Origin: Flavobacterium sp. HJ-32-4 | Lineage (GTDB): Bacteria; Bacteroidota; Bacteroidia; Flavobacteriales; Flavobacteriaceae | Length of the DNA: 64,000 nt | Direction of reading: 5' to 3' | Assembly (NCBI RefSeq): GCF_022532105.1 | Contig: NZ_CP092832.1 | Location: 2,385,001 to 2,449,000, forward strand | Notes under the pieces: generated by a model | What the model saw: the letters and a program-made list of their open reading frames with translations, nothing else | Database searches by the model: none | What the model was told of the DNA's origin: nothing | Position numbers and translations under genes: made by a program | Part shown: positions 34,740 to 42,367 of the stretch, piece after piece | How positions within the stretch are numbered: position 1 is the first letter of the stretch | Layout: the number at the start of each line of letters is the position of its first letter

Positions 34740-35777
34740 ATGGTACAGGATCCTTCTTTAGAAGCTGAAGACGACGAACTTTACGAGCATTACCGTTTCG
34801 ACGTATCGAAAGGGCAGGCATTGCTCCGGATCGATAAATACCTGATGGGTCACATCCAGAATGTGACGCGAAACAAGGTCCAAAAGGCCGCCGACAACGG
34901 TGATATTTATGTGAATGACGTGCCGGTCAAGTCGAATTATAAGGTGAAGCCAGGCGATGTCATCCGCATCCTGTTCCCACATCCGCCTTTTGAGAACCTG
35001 ATCATCCCTGAAGACATTCCGTTGGATATCGTGTATGAGGACGAGGCGTTGATTGTGATCAATAAACCACCCGGACTCGTCGTGCATCCCGGACACGGAA
35101 ATTATACCGGAACACTCGTGAACGCGCTTGCGTACCACTACCGCGATCTTCCCCTCAATTCCAGCCAGCGGCCTGGTTTGGTGCACCGTATCGACAAAGA
35201 TACCTCCGGACTTCTGGTCGTTGCAAAGACCGAGCATGCCTTGGCCCATCTCGCGATGCAGTTTGAGAAGAAGACGTCGGAACGCGAGTATCGGGCGCTC
35301 GTTTGGGGCAATGTAAAAGAAGACGAAGGAACCGTCGAAGGAAATATCGGTCGCCACCTCAAAGACCGGATGCAAATGGCCGTTTTTCCCGATGGTAGCG
35401 ACGGCAAGCCTGCGGTGACGCATTATAAGGTCATCGAACGCCTCGGTTACGTGACCTTGGTGTCGTGTAAACTCGAAACGGGTCGTACGCACCAGATCCG
35501 GGTGCATATGAAATACATCGGACACACCTTATTCAACGACGAGCGGTACGGAGGCGACCAAATACTGAAAGGCACCACGTTTACCAAATACAAACAATTC
35601 GTCGACAATTGCTTCAAAGTACTCCCGCGACAGGCCCTACATGCCAAAACGCTCGGTTTCGTGCATCCGGTGAGCGGCGACTTCATGCGCTTCGATTCGG
35701 AGATGCCGGCCGATATGGAAGAGTGCATCGCGAAGTGGCGGGTATATTCCAAATCACACCAGGAAGAGGAGGAGTAA
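34740..35777 (+). CDS. RluA-family pseudouridine synthase (RluD-like)
   Basis: Isomerises uridines in ribosomal RNA. The 345 residues comprise an N-terminal S4 RNA-binding domain (~30-95, LLRIDKYLMGHIQNVTRNKVQKA) and the catalytic domain with VVHPGHGNYTGTLVNAL, the catalytic loop HRIDKDTSGLLVVAKT (Asp), and the late GRTHQIRVHMKYIGH. The layout matches RluD, which modifies helix 69 of 23S rRNA, though RluA paralogues are hard to separate without alignment. Co-transcribed with the PASTA gene two bases upstream. Confidence 0.92.
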   Translation: MVQDPSLEAEDDELYEHYRFDVSKGQALLRIDKYLMGHIQNVTRNKVQKAADNGDIYVNDVPVKSNYKVKPGDVIRILFPHPPFENLIIPEDIPLDIVYEDEALIVINKPPGLVVHPGHGNYTGTLVNALAYHYRDLPLNSSQRPGLVHRIDKDTSGLLVVAKTEHALAHLAMQFEKKTSEREYRALVWGNVKEDEGTVEGNIGRHLKDRMQMAVFPDGSDGKPAVTHYKVIERLGYVTLVSCKLETGRTHQIRVHMKYIGHTLFNDERYGGDQILKGTTFTKYKQFVDNCFKVLPRQALHAKTLGFVHPVSGDFMRFDSEMPADMEECIAKWRVYSKSHQEEEE

Positions 35778-35867
35778 ACCCTTTGGATTCTGTGGTAAAT
35801 CTTTCTTAATGAATGTGTTCGATTCGGATGTGATGCGTAACTTCATTAATAAGAAAACGCATTACCC

Positions 35868-36296
35868 ATGAAAAAGATCCTATTGTTCACACTGTTTAGT
35901 CTGGGGTTTTTCGCCTCGTCGCGGGCCCAGGTTTCTGTTAACGTCAACATCGGAGCCGCTCCGGCCTGGGCACCCGTTGGCTATGAGGAAGTCGAATACT
36001 ATTACCTTCCCGACATTGGGGTGTATTATGACCGGCCGCGTGCGGTATACATCTATCCGTCCAACGGTAAATGGATACGGGTAAAGAAATTACCCCCTAT
36101 GTACCGCGGCTACAATCCGTACCGCGGGCACACCGTGGTGCTGACCGACTACCACGGCCATGCGCCCTACACGCTTTATGAAGTCCATAAAGTGAAATAC
36201 AAGAAAGGATACTCAAGTCCGCCCCGTGGCGTGAAAGCACATCCGCACGGAAAAGGCAAAGGTCACGGCCACGGTAAAGGTCATGGAAAACATTGA
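35868..36296 (+). CDS. Secreted protein with Gly/His/Lys-rich tail, unknown function
   Basis: A 142-residue exported protein (signal peptide to about SSRAQ, residue 20). The mature part is Tyr/Pro/Val-rich (EVEYYYLPDIGVYYDRP) and ends in a Gly-His-Lys tail with GKGHGHGKGHGKH, which could bind metal ions. Such short Tyr-rich proteins with basic tails are common in Bacteroidota; no function is known. A strong terminator follows at 36303-36323. It stands alone between rluA and the convergent serine hydrolase gene. Confidence 0.72.
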   Translation: MKKILLFTLFSLGFFASSRAQVSVNVNIGAAPAWAPVGYEEVEYYYLPDIGVYYDRPRAVYIYPSNGKWIRVKKLPPMYRGYNPYRGHTVVLTDYHGHAPYTLYEVHKVKYKKGYSSPPRGVKAHPHGKGKGHGHGKGHGKH

Positions 36297-36302
36297 CAGA
36301 AG

Positions 36303-36323
36303 CCCTCGGAAGAGGGTTTTTTT
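36303..36323 (+). terminator. Terminator after the His-rich secreted protein gene
   Basis: CCCTC/GAGGG stem with a GGAA loop, then seven T. On the minus strand it lies just after the serine hydrolase stop and may serve both directions weakly. Confidence 0.8.
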
Positions 36324-36338
36324 ATGGTCACTCCGTTG

Positions 36339-37973
36339 CTATTTCCTTGTAAACACCACCGCTGCGATCCGTTCGCCGTTCAGAAGCACGCTACGCCAAC
36401 CGTCTGCAGTATACAGTGAATAGGAACCTACTACCAGTTTGTCAGGCGCGACCAAAATACCCTCCATTTCATTTCCACCGATGGTCACTTTATAGGATCG
36501 GCCCTCCGTAAGCGCTATGCTCATAAGGGAGTTGGTTTCTGAATTGACAAAGTCGCCGTTGGGAGCGCTGTCGCGGAATCCTGAGAAATTTCCTTGCACT
36601 TTTTTCAGGCTGTACGGGGCGTGATCCGTATAATAGGCCGTAACGGAAAGTGCGCCATCGGCCTCTCTTTTGAATTCCTGCTTAAAGGCCGGATCGTATT
36701 TCTGGTGGAAGATATTAGGGCCTTCCCTTTCCAGTTCGACGTCATTTCTTCCTGCCCTTGCCAGAAAAAGCGCATAATCTTTTTCGATAAACCGAAAACA
36801 GAAGTCAGCGTCAGAGAGATAGGTTCCCAAAACGTCGGACGTCGCTACATATTCTCCTACTTTGTCGGGTACTGTACGCCAGCTGCCGGCATCCGTCGGA
36901 ATCCCTAGAAAAACGTCGGCCACCTCACGGGTTTGGGTCGATGGCACACATTTACCGCTATTGGTCATCGTAATGATTGTCGTGCGTTTATCGGGAAAAC
37001 GCAGTACGGTCGCCTTCCATGCGCCGGTGGCTCCTTCGTGAAAAGTGTAGGGTAGTCCTTTGTAAGTACCGAACTCAAGGCCATAGCCATAATTACGGAT
37101 ACCACTTCCAACCAACGGCTGTTGGCTTTTGGCCAATAATGCCGGACTGACGCCTTTCACGGGCCTACCCTGGAGGATGGCTTCCCACAGCATTTGGTCA
37201 TGCAGGGTGGTAAAAAGGTTGCCGTCGCCCACTACGTTCCATTTCCAGTCGTAGGTCGTCCATTTATCAAAGTTGAAGTATGCCCGGGCAATAGGGCCAT
37301 AAATATGGCGATAATCGCTTTCGAAAGCCGTGTCGTTCATGCCCAGTTTTTGAAATATTTGATCAGTGTAGGCCCGGAAAGACATCCCCGAAGCGGCTTC
37401 AATCACCATTGCCAGCACTATGTAATTGGTATTACTGTAGAGGTAACGGGTTCCGGGAGGAAAGTTAAGCCCTTCCTGCTGCTTTAGGAGTGCCAAAACA
37501 TCGGCGTTCGAAAAGGTATTTTCCCACCAGGTGAGCCCCATCAATGACCAAAGATCATAACAGTCGCGCAAACCGCTTTGGTGTGTGAGCAAATGTCGGA
37601 TGGTGATGCGATTCTTTTCGGAGGGTAATACGCCGGGTAAGTAGGTGCGGAAATCATCGTCAAGTGAGAGCTTTCCCGCATCTACCAATAAAAGCACTGC
37701 CAATGCGGTGAACTGTTTGCCATTCGATGCGACATTAAAACGACTGTCGACGGTGATGGGCGTCCTGGTTGACAGGTCGGCGAAACCCGAGCAGCGTTGG
37801 TAGACTGATTTCCCGTCACGAATGATAGCGCAGGCGACACCCGGTGCGTCGGCGGGCACATCTTTATCGGTAATGGCATCCAATTTTTGGACCCACGCAG
37901 GCGGAAGCGCTGTCTGGGCACCCGCGAGTACCGACGAAATGAGTAGGACGATTGGAAGGGCAAGGCGTAGCAT
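36339..37973 (-). CDS. Serine hydrolase of the beta-lactamase (class C) family, exported
   Basis: A 544-residue exported protein (signal peptide to ~19, VLAGAQ). The N-terminal ~350 residues form a beta-lactamase/DD-peptidase-like domain: the catalytic SxxK appears as SNGK in FNVASNGKQFTALAVLLL, the second motif YSNTN in TRYLYSNTNYIVLAM, and the third region around HEGATGAWKA. The C-terminal ~190 residues are a lipocalin-like tail often fused to such enzymes. Substrates are probably peptides or esters; true beta-lactamase activity is not implied. Followed 15 bases upstream by the CBM-like lipoprotein gene in the same direction. Confidence 0.88.
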   Translation of the reverse strand: MLRLALPIVLLISSVLAGAQTALPPAWVQKLDAITDKDVPADAPGVACAIIRDGKSVYQRCSGFADLSTRTPITVDSRFNVASNGKQFTALAVLLLVDAGKLSLDDDFRTYLPGVLPSEKNRITIRHLLTHQSGLRDCYDLWSLMGLTWWENTFSNADVLALLKQQEGLNFPPGTRYLYSNTNYIVLAMVIEAASGMSFRAYTDQIFQKLGMNDTAFESDYRHIYGPIARAYFNFDKWTTYDWKWNVVGDGNLFTTLHDQMLWEAILQGRPVKGVSPALLAKSQQPLVGSGIRNYGYGLEFGTYKGLPYTFHEGATGAWKATVLRFPDKRTTIITMTNSGKCVPSTQTREVADVFLGIPTDAGSWRTVPDKVGEYVATSDVLGTYLSDADFCFRFIEKDYALFLARAGRNDVELEREGPNIFHQKYDPAFKQEFKREADGALSVTAYYTDHAPYSLKKVQGNFSGFRDSAPNGDFVNSETNSLMSIALTEGRSYKVTIGGNEMEGILVAPDKLVVGSYSLYTADGWRSVLLNGERIAAVVFTRK

Positions 37974-37988
37974 ATAGCAGCAGTGTTT

Positions 37989-38345
37989 TTAGGGTTGATC
38001 AAAGTTGACGCGTACGAAGATCGTGTCTTTTCCGTCTTCGTAGATAATTTTGCGGTTCGGTTGGTTCTCCAATTCCCATTGGCCATCGACAGTACATTTC
38101 ATTTCCGAATACGCAAAAGCCGTCCGGGAATGAAGGCAGGCTTCGTAAACCGAATCTTTGATCACTTCCTTCATCGGATAATCCTGCTCCCACGAAAGCG
38201 GGTTACCATCGCCGCGAATGCCGACAGACTGGATATTCTTCTTACCCGTCACGGTCAGGGTCACGAACACGGTTTTATCGGTGGCTTTCTGTACGCAACT
38301 GGCGACAAGCAGGCCTAATGTAACCAGGAGGAAGTACTTTTTCAT
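37989..38345 (-). CDS. Small lipoprotein with a CBM20-like domain
   Basis: A 118-residue lipoprotein, MKKYFLLVTLGLLVASC (Cys17). The rest resembles a starch-binding-type (CBM20-like) beta domain: VTLTVTGKKNIQSVGIRGDG, NPLSWEQDYPM, and KCTVDGQWELENQPNRKI, with the conserved W-E-...-NR pattern. I chose the ATG at 38343-38345; the longer open frame to 38501 lacks a signal peptide. The start overlaps the DoxX gene stop by 4 bases, so the two are translated together. Starch or sugar binding is inference. Confidence 0.72.
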   Translation of the reverse strand: MKKYFLLVTLGLLVASCVQKATDKTVFVTLTVTGKKNIQSVGIRGDGNPLSWEQDYPMKEVIKDSVYEACLHSRTAFAYSEMKCTVDGQWELENQPNRKIIYEDGKDTIFVRVNFDQP

Positions 38346-38830
38346 GATGTCATTTTTTTGGTGAGGAGATAATCGATACTGAAACGGCCACCGCCCATTA
38401 CGAGGTGTTGCAGCGCTACGAACAGAAAGGCGAGAGCCGGCAATTGCTGCCACAGGTCGGCGCCGGCGTGTTGGATGTAAGCTGCCACCAGCATCGTACA
38501 AATAATCAGGAAGGAGAATACGCGCGTCTGGAAACCGATAATGAGTGCCAGTCCGCCGATCGCTTCCGCGAAAGCGCCCATCCAGGCGAAGAAACCGGGA
38601 AACATTTTGAATAGGCCGCCGTATTCGGCTACGTCATTGGGAAACCAAAACGCTACTTCAAAGAGATGGAGATTGGTTTCGGGCGGACTCCATGGCATAC
38701 CAAATTTGGCGGCCCCAAAGTTGAACGCCAACAGATACCCACAAAAAAGGCGGGGTGTGATCAGCAGCACATCCTGCCACCAGTGGGGCAACAGGGTAGG
38801 GCGGGTGAGAAGGGAAAGGATTTTTTTCAT
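38342..38830 (-). CDS. DoxX-family membrane protein
   Basis: A 162-residue integral membrane protein with about four helices: WWQDVLLITPRLFCGYLLAF, MFPGFFAWMGAFAEAIGGLA, VFSFLIICTMLVAAYI and LPALAFLFVALQHLV, each typical of DoxX/DoxD, including the AEAIGGLALIIGF segment. DoxX proteins are linked to redox and sulfur metabolism but are poorly defined. I chose the ATG at 38828-38830. Its stop overlaps the CBM-like lipoprotein start by 4 bases; the pair lies between the serine hydrolase and the AraC regulator genes. Confidence 0.9.
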   Translation of the reverse strand: MKKILSLLTRPTLLPHWWQDVLLITPRLFCGYLLAFNFGAAKFGMPWSPPETNLHLFEVAFWFPNDVAEYGGLFKMFPGFFAWMGAFAEAIGGLALIIGFQTRVFSFLIICTMLVAAYIQHAGADLWQQLPALAFLFVALQHLVMGGGRFSIDYLLTKKMTS

Positions 38831-38919
38831 GGGTATATCGGTTTGATGAGGCAAAACTGCGGATAAATTGCCTGCCCATCGCGCCAGATCATGATTTGAA
38901 CCCTTTTTGTAGCCCCGTG

Positions 38920-40149
38920 CTAGAGCTGTCGTTCGCGAATATATTGCTGTGGCGTTTGCCCTACGGCTTTCCGGAAGGCCCGGTTGAAGGTCGTCTTGCT
39001 GTTGAATCCGCAGTCGTAGGCCAGCGACAGTAAGGTGTGCCGTTTGTGTTCTTGTTTTTCCAGTCGCCGGATGAAGTCGTCGATACGGTATTGGTTGACC
39101 AGGTCATTAAAGTTCCGCTGGAACACGCGGTTTACCACACGGCTCAATACGGTAATGTTGGTATCGAGGTGGCGGGCGAGGTCAAACAGCGTCAGGTCGG
39201 GTTGTTCGAACAGGCGGTTTTCGGATAAAAGGCGTTCGATTTGTGCACCGATCCGCTCCATGTCGGGCGATATAGGCGCTTCGTTGTCTTCCCGTTCTTC
39301 CTCCAGTGAAATTTCCTCGAATAATTCGGACGGGGCATCGAGACGAGGGCGGTGTGCGGGAAGCGAGTACATCGTTGCATCACCTCCAAAAACCCGGGTG
39401 CGGAAGAAAAAAGGCGTTGCGACGGCGTTGTTGTATCCCGCGATGCCGATGTAGTAACAAATAAGGGCGAACGACAGGAAGTACCACCAACTGTCGTTGT
39501 AGTCGACCTTATAGAAAAGGCCGAACAGGGCGACATACAACCAGGCTGCCAGCGTCAGGAGGAAAGCGATGAGGAAATTACGCACCCACCGGAACAGGAA
39601 GTCCCCCGCGTTGCTCAATACCTGCTCCACCATCTTTTTGTATCGGTTGTAATAACGGATGGCGGCTACGACGTAGAGGATCATACTCACATAACCCGCG
39701 ATCTGGTACCAGTCGTCAAAATCCGGATCTTGTTCGTTGGCGAGAAAATAATAGCGTCCGAGGATGAGTTGGTCGTACACGACCATCACGACGCAAAAAA
39801 GATTGTAGAGTAGGGCGGGCAGGAAATGCAGCCCATGTTTCTTCCTGAGCCGAAACTTTGGGTTGAACAGGCTTACCACATAGAAAAACAGCACCGGACC
39901 GAAGAGAAACAGTTGTTGGAAGGGCAGGTAAAAAAGGAGATCGCGATAGGGTTGTGCGCCATACCATCCGGCAAAACCCACCATCCAGGGGACGATGTAG
40001 AGGGCGGCCAGTAACGAAAAAATCCCCAGCCACGCGGCCGGGCGCTGTTGGTTTACCCATCCTTTATATAGAAAAAGTCCGGTGTACACCACATTGTGCA
40101 CGAAGAACACCAGCAAGAGCGAACTGTGAAAGTTGAAGTCGAATACCAT
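38920..40149 (-). CDS. AraC-type regulator with N-terminal membrane domain
   Basis: A 409-residue protein. Residues ~1-250 carry about seven hydrophobic helices (for example AWLGIFSLLAALYIVPWMVG and YFLSFALICYYIGIAGY). The last ~105 residues form an AraC-type double helix-turn-helix: LFDLARHLDTNITVLSRVVN and LLSLAYDCGFNSKTTFNRAF followed by KAVGQTPQQYIRERQL. Such fusions are common in Bacteroidota and are thought to sense signals at the membrane and bind DNA directly. The target is unknown; the neighbouring DoxX-lipoprotein pair or the serine hydrolase are candidates. The upstream gap holds heptamer arrays. Confidence 0.9.
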   Translation of the reverse strand: MVFDFNFHSSLLLVFFVHNVVYTGLFLYKGWVNQQRPAAWLGIFSLLAALYIVPWMVGFAGWYGAQPYRDLLFYLPFQQLFLFGPVLFFYVVSLFNPKFRLRKKHGLHFLPALLYNLFCVVMVVYDQLILGRYYFLANEQDPDFDDWYQIAGYVSMILYVVAAIRYYNRYKKMVEQVLSNAGDFLFRWVRNFLIAFLLTLAAWLYVALFGLFYKVDYNDSWWYFLSFALICYYIGIAGYNNAVATPFFFRTRVFGGDATMYSLPAHRPRLDAPSELFEEISLEEEREDNEAPISPDMERIGAQIERLLSENRLFEQPDLTLFDLARHLDTNITVLSRVVNRVFQRNFNDLVNQYRIDDFIRRLEKQEHKRHTLLSLAYDCGFNSKTTFNRAFRKAVGQTPQQYIRERQL

Positions 40150-40192
40150 TCGTACAAGTATACGGAATTTGTGCGGAGTAGTGGAGTCGTTT

Positions 40193-40373
40193 GGGGTTCA
40201 TAGTTCAGGGTTCATAGTTTATGGTTCATAGTTCATGGTTCATGGTTCATGGTTGATGGTTCATGGTTGGTGGTTCGGGGTTCATGGTTCATGGTTCATG
40301 GTTGGTGGTTCATAGTTCATGGTTCATGGTTCATGGTTGACGGTTGAGAGATGGTTGATGGTTCAGGGCTGGG
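40193..40373. repeat. Heptamer array (GGTTCAT/AGTTCAT units)
   Basis: About 25 copies of a 7-bp unit varying at one or two positions (GGTTCAT, AGTTCAT, GGTTGAT, GGTTGGT) in the 653-base gap between the AraC-type regulator and guaA. The gap 40150-40802 also holds the inverted-repeat element and a second heptamer array; no gene was found in it. Confidence 0.88.
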
Positions 40374-40443
40374 GGATGGACTGGATTTTCCAAGAATCCT
40401 GAGGGCTTGATCACCACAATGTCCGTCAAGCTATTCAGATATT

Positions 40444-40580
40444 TTTTAACAAAATATGCGGTTTTCCCGTACCGTCATGTCTGCGGATTTCGCGAAGGGA
40501 CGCATCCGCCCCTCCCCATACTCCAAAATACGATTTCCCGGCGACATGGAAGTGTGGGAAAACCGTAGCTTTTGTTAAAA
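40444..40580. mobile_element. Copy A of a ~136-bp intergenic element with terminal inverted repeats
   Basis: Ends TTTTAACAAAA...CGGTTTTCCC and its inverted partner GGGAAAACCG...TTTTGTTAAAA form a ~27-bp imperfect terminal inverted repeat. The interior carries the core AAGGGACGCATCCGCCCC at 40495-40512. Too short to encode a transposase; looks like a MITE or REP-type element. Same orientation as copy C (59.9 kb), opposite to copy B (49.0 kb). Flanked on both sides by heptamer arrays. Confidence 0.8.
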
Positions 40581-40581
40581 G

Positions 40582-40666
40582 TGAGTGGTTGAGGGTTGAG
40601 GGTTGGTGGTTCATGGTTCATAGTTCATGGTTCATGGTTCATAGTTCATAGCTCATAGTTGGTGGA
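40582..40666. repeat. Heptamer array (GGTTGAG, GGTTCAT, AGTTCAT units)
   Basis: About 11 units of 7 bases starting two bases after the inverted-repeat element and of the same family as the array at 40193-40373. Confidence 0.85.
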
Positions 40667-40791
40667 TCGTTGAGAGAGGGGCGTTGGGGGTTGGTGGCGA
40701 CATCCACAACTACTTTCTCACGTCGAATTCCGAAATCTTGTTCCATTTGCCATTATCCTAACTTCCGCTTTTTTCTCCCGTTGCGTTATAC

Positions 40792-40799
40792 TATTTTTG
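40792..40799 (+). promoter_or_regulatory. guaA promoter box TATTTTTG, three bases before the ATG
   Basis: TAnnTTTG match ending three bases before the guaA ATG at 40803. With transcription starting a few bases downstream of this box, the mRNA would have almost no leader. Confidence 0.6.
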
Positions 40800-40802
40800 C
40801 AC

Positions 40803-42332
40803 ATGCAACACAACGTCCTTATCCTTGATTTCGGCTCGCAGTACACACAACTCATCGCGCGCCGTATTCGCGAACTCAACATCTTTTGCGAAATCCATCC
40901 GTTCAACCACCTTCCCGACGACCTTTCTTCTTACAAAGCGGTCATTCTCTCGGGGAGCCCTTTCTCTGTCCGTGCCGACGACGCGCCGCATCCCGACCTG
41001 TCACAGATCCGCGGTAAAAAGCCGTTGTTGGCGGTTTGTTACGGGGCACAGTATCTCGCCCATTTCGGTGGAGGTGAGGTAGCGCCTTCCAACATCCGGG
41101 AATACGGCAGGGCCAACCTTTCTTACATAAAAGAAGCTGAAGCCTTTTTCGACGGCGTCGACACCCATACCCAAGTGTGGATGAGCCACAGCGACACCAT
41201 CAAAAAACTACCGGAAAACGGCGTCCGGCTGGCGAGTACACACGATGTGGAAAACGCGGCCTTCCGCATCGAAGGGGAAACTACCTACGCCATCCAGTTC
41301 CACCCAGAGGTGTATCATTCCACCGACGGCGCCCGCATGCTCAAGAACTTCCTCGTGAACATCGCACAGGTCTCACAGGATTTTACACCCAACGCTTTCG
41401 TCGAAGAGATCGTCACCGAACTTAAAGAGAAAGTCGGAAATGACAAAGTAGTACTCGGCCTTTCGGGTGGTGTCGATTCTACCGTAGCGGCGGTATTGCT
41501 GCACAAAGCGATCGGCAAAAACCTCTATTGTATTTTCGTCAACAACGGACTGTTGCGGAAAAACGAATTTGAGAATGTCCTCCACCAATATAAAGACATG
41601 GGGCTTAACGTCAAAGGCGTCGACGCCAGTGACCGTTTCCTTTCGGAACTCACCGGTATATCCGACCCTGAGACCAAGCGGAAAACCATCGGCCGCGTCT
41701 TCATCGAAGTATTTGACGACGAAGCGCACGCTATCGAAGACGTGAAATGGCTGGCCCAGGGAACGATTTATCCCGATGTGATCGAATCAGTCTCGGTAAA
41801 AGGCCCTTCTGCCACGATCAAATCCCACCACAATGTCGGGGGGCTTCCCGATTTCATGAAACTGAAAATCGTTGAGCCGCTTCGGATGTTGTTTAAGGAT
41901 GAAGTACGCCGCGTAGGCGCCACCCTCGGTATCGATCCGGCGCTACTGGGACGGCATCCGTTCCCTGGTCCGGGACTTTCCATCCGGATTCTCGGCGATA
42001 TTACCCCGGAAAAAGTGCGTATCTTGCAGGAAGTGGATGCGATTTTCATCGACGGACTCAAGTCGTGGGGACTCTATGACAAAGTCTGGCAAGCGGGTGC
42101 GATCCTGTTGCCGGTCGACAGCGTAGGCGTCATGGGCGACGAGCGTACCTATGAGAAAGTGGTGGCCCTCCGCGCGGTTGAATCGACTGACGGTATGACA
42201 GCCGACTGGGTGCACCTGCCGTATGAATTCCTGATGAAGATTTCCAACGAGATCATCAACCGGGTGAAAGGCGTGAACCGCGTGGTGTATGACATCAGCT
42301 CGAAACCACCTGCCACTATCGAGTGGGAATGA
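40803..42332 (+). CDS. guaA: GMP synthase (glutamine-hydrolysing)
   Basis: Converts XMP to GMP using ATP and glutamine-derived ammonia. The 509 residues comprise the glutaminase domain ([18 protein letters not shown], the nucleophile in [17 protein letters not shown], His-Glu in FHPEVYH), then the ATP-pyrophosphatase domain with P-loop [16 protein letters not shown], and the C-terminal dimerisation domain ending [12 protein letters not shown] chose the ATG at 40803; the TTG two codons upstream overlaps the promoter box. It is followed after 35 bases by the LysM gene, a conserved Flavobacteria pairing. Confidence 0.97.
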   Translation: MQHNVLILDFGSQYTQLIARRIRELNIFCEIHPFNHLPDDLSSYKAVILSGSPFSVRADDAPHPDLSQIRGKKPLLAVCYGAQYLAHFGGGEVAPSNIREYGRANLSYIKEAEAFFDGVDTHTQVWMSHSDTIKKLPENGVRLASTHDVENAAFRIEGETTYAIQFHPEVYHSTDGARMLKNFLVNIAQVSQDFTPNAFVEEIVTELKEKVGNDKVVLGLSGGVDSTVAAVLLHKAIGKNLYCIFVNNGLLRKNEFENVLHQYKDMGLNVKGVDASDRFLSELTGISDPETKRKTIGRVFIEVFDDEAHAIEDVKWLAQGTIYPDVIESVSVKGPSATIKSHHNVGGLPDFMKLKIVEPLRMLFKDEVRRVGATLGIDPALLGRHPFPGPGLSIRILGDITPEKVRILQEVDAIFIDGLKSWGLYDKVWQAGAILLPVDSVGVMGDERTYEKVVALRAVESTDGMTADWVHLPYEFLMKISNEIINRVKGVNRVVYDISSKPPATIEWE

Positions 42333-42367
42333 TTCTTGCTGTGCGCGCCGCAACCTAAACCGAAAAC

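Noticed and set aside
40193..40666. The 40-kb repeats as a CRISPR array
   Set aside because: Units are 7 bases with no spacers and no cas genes are present.
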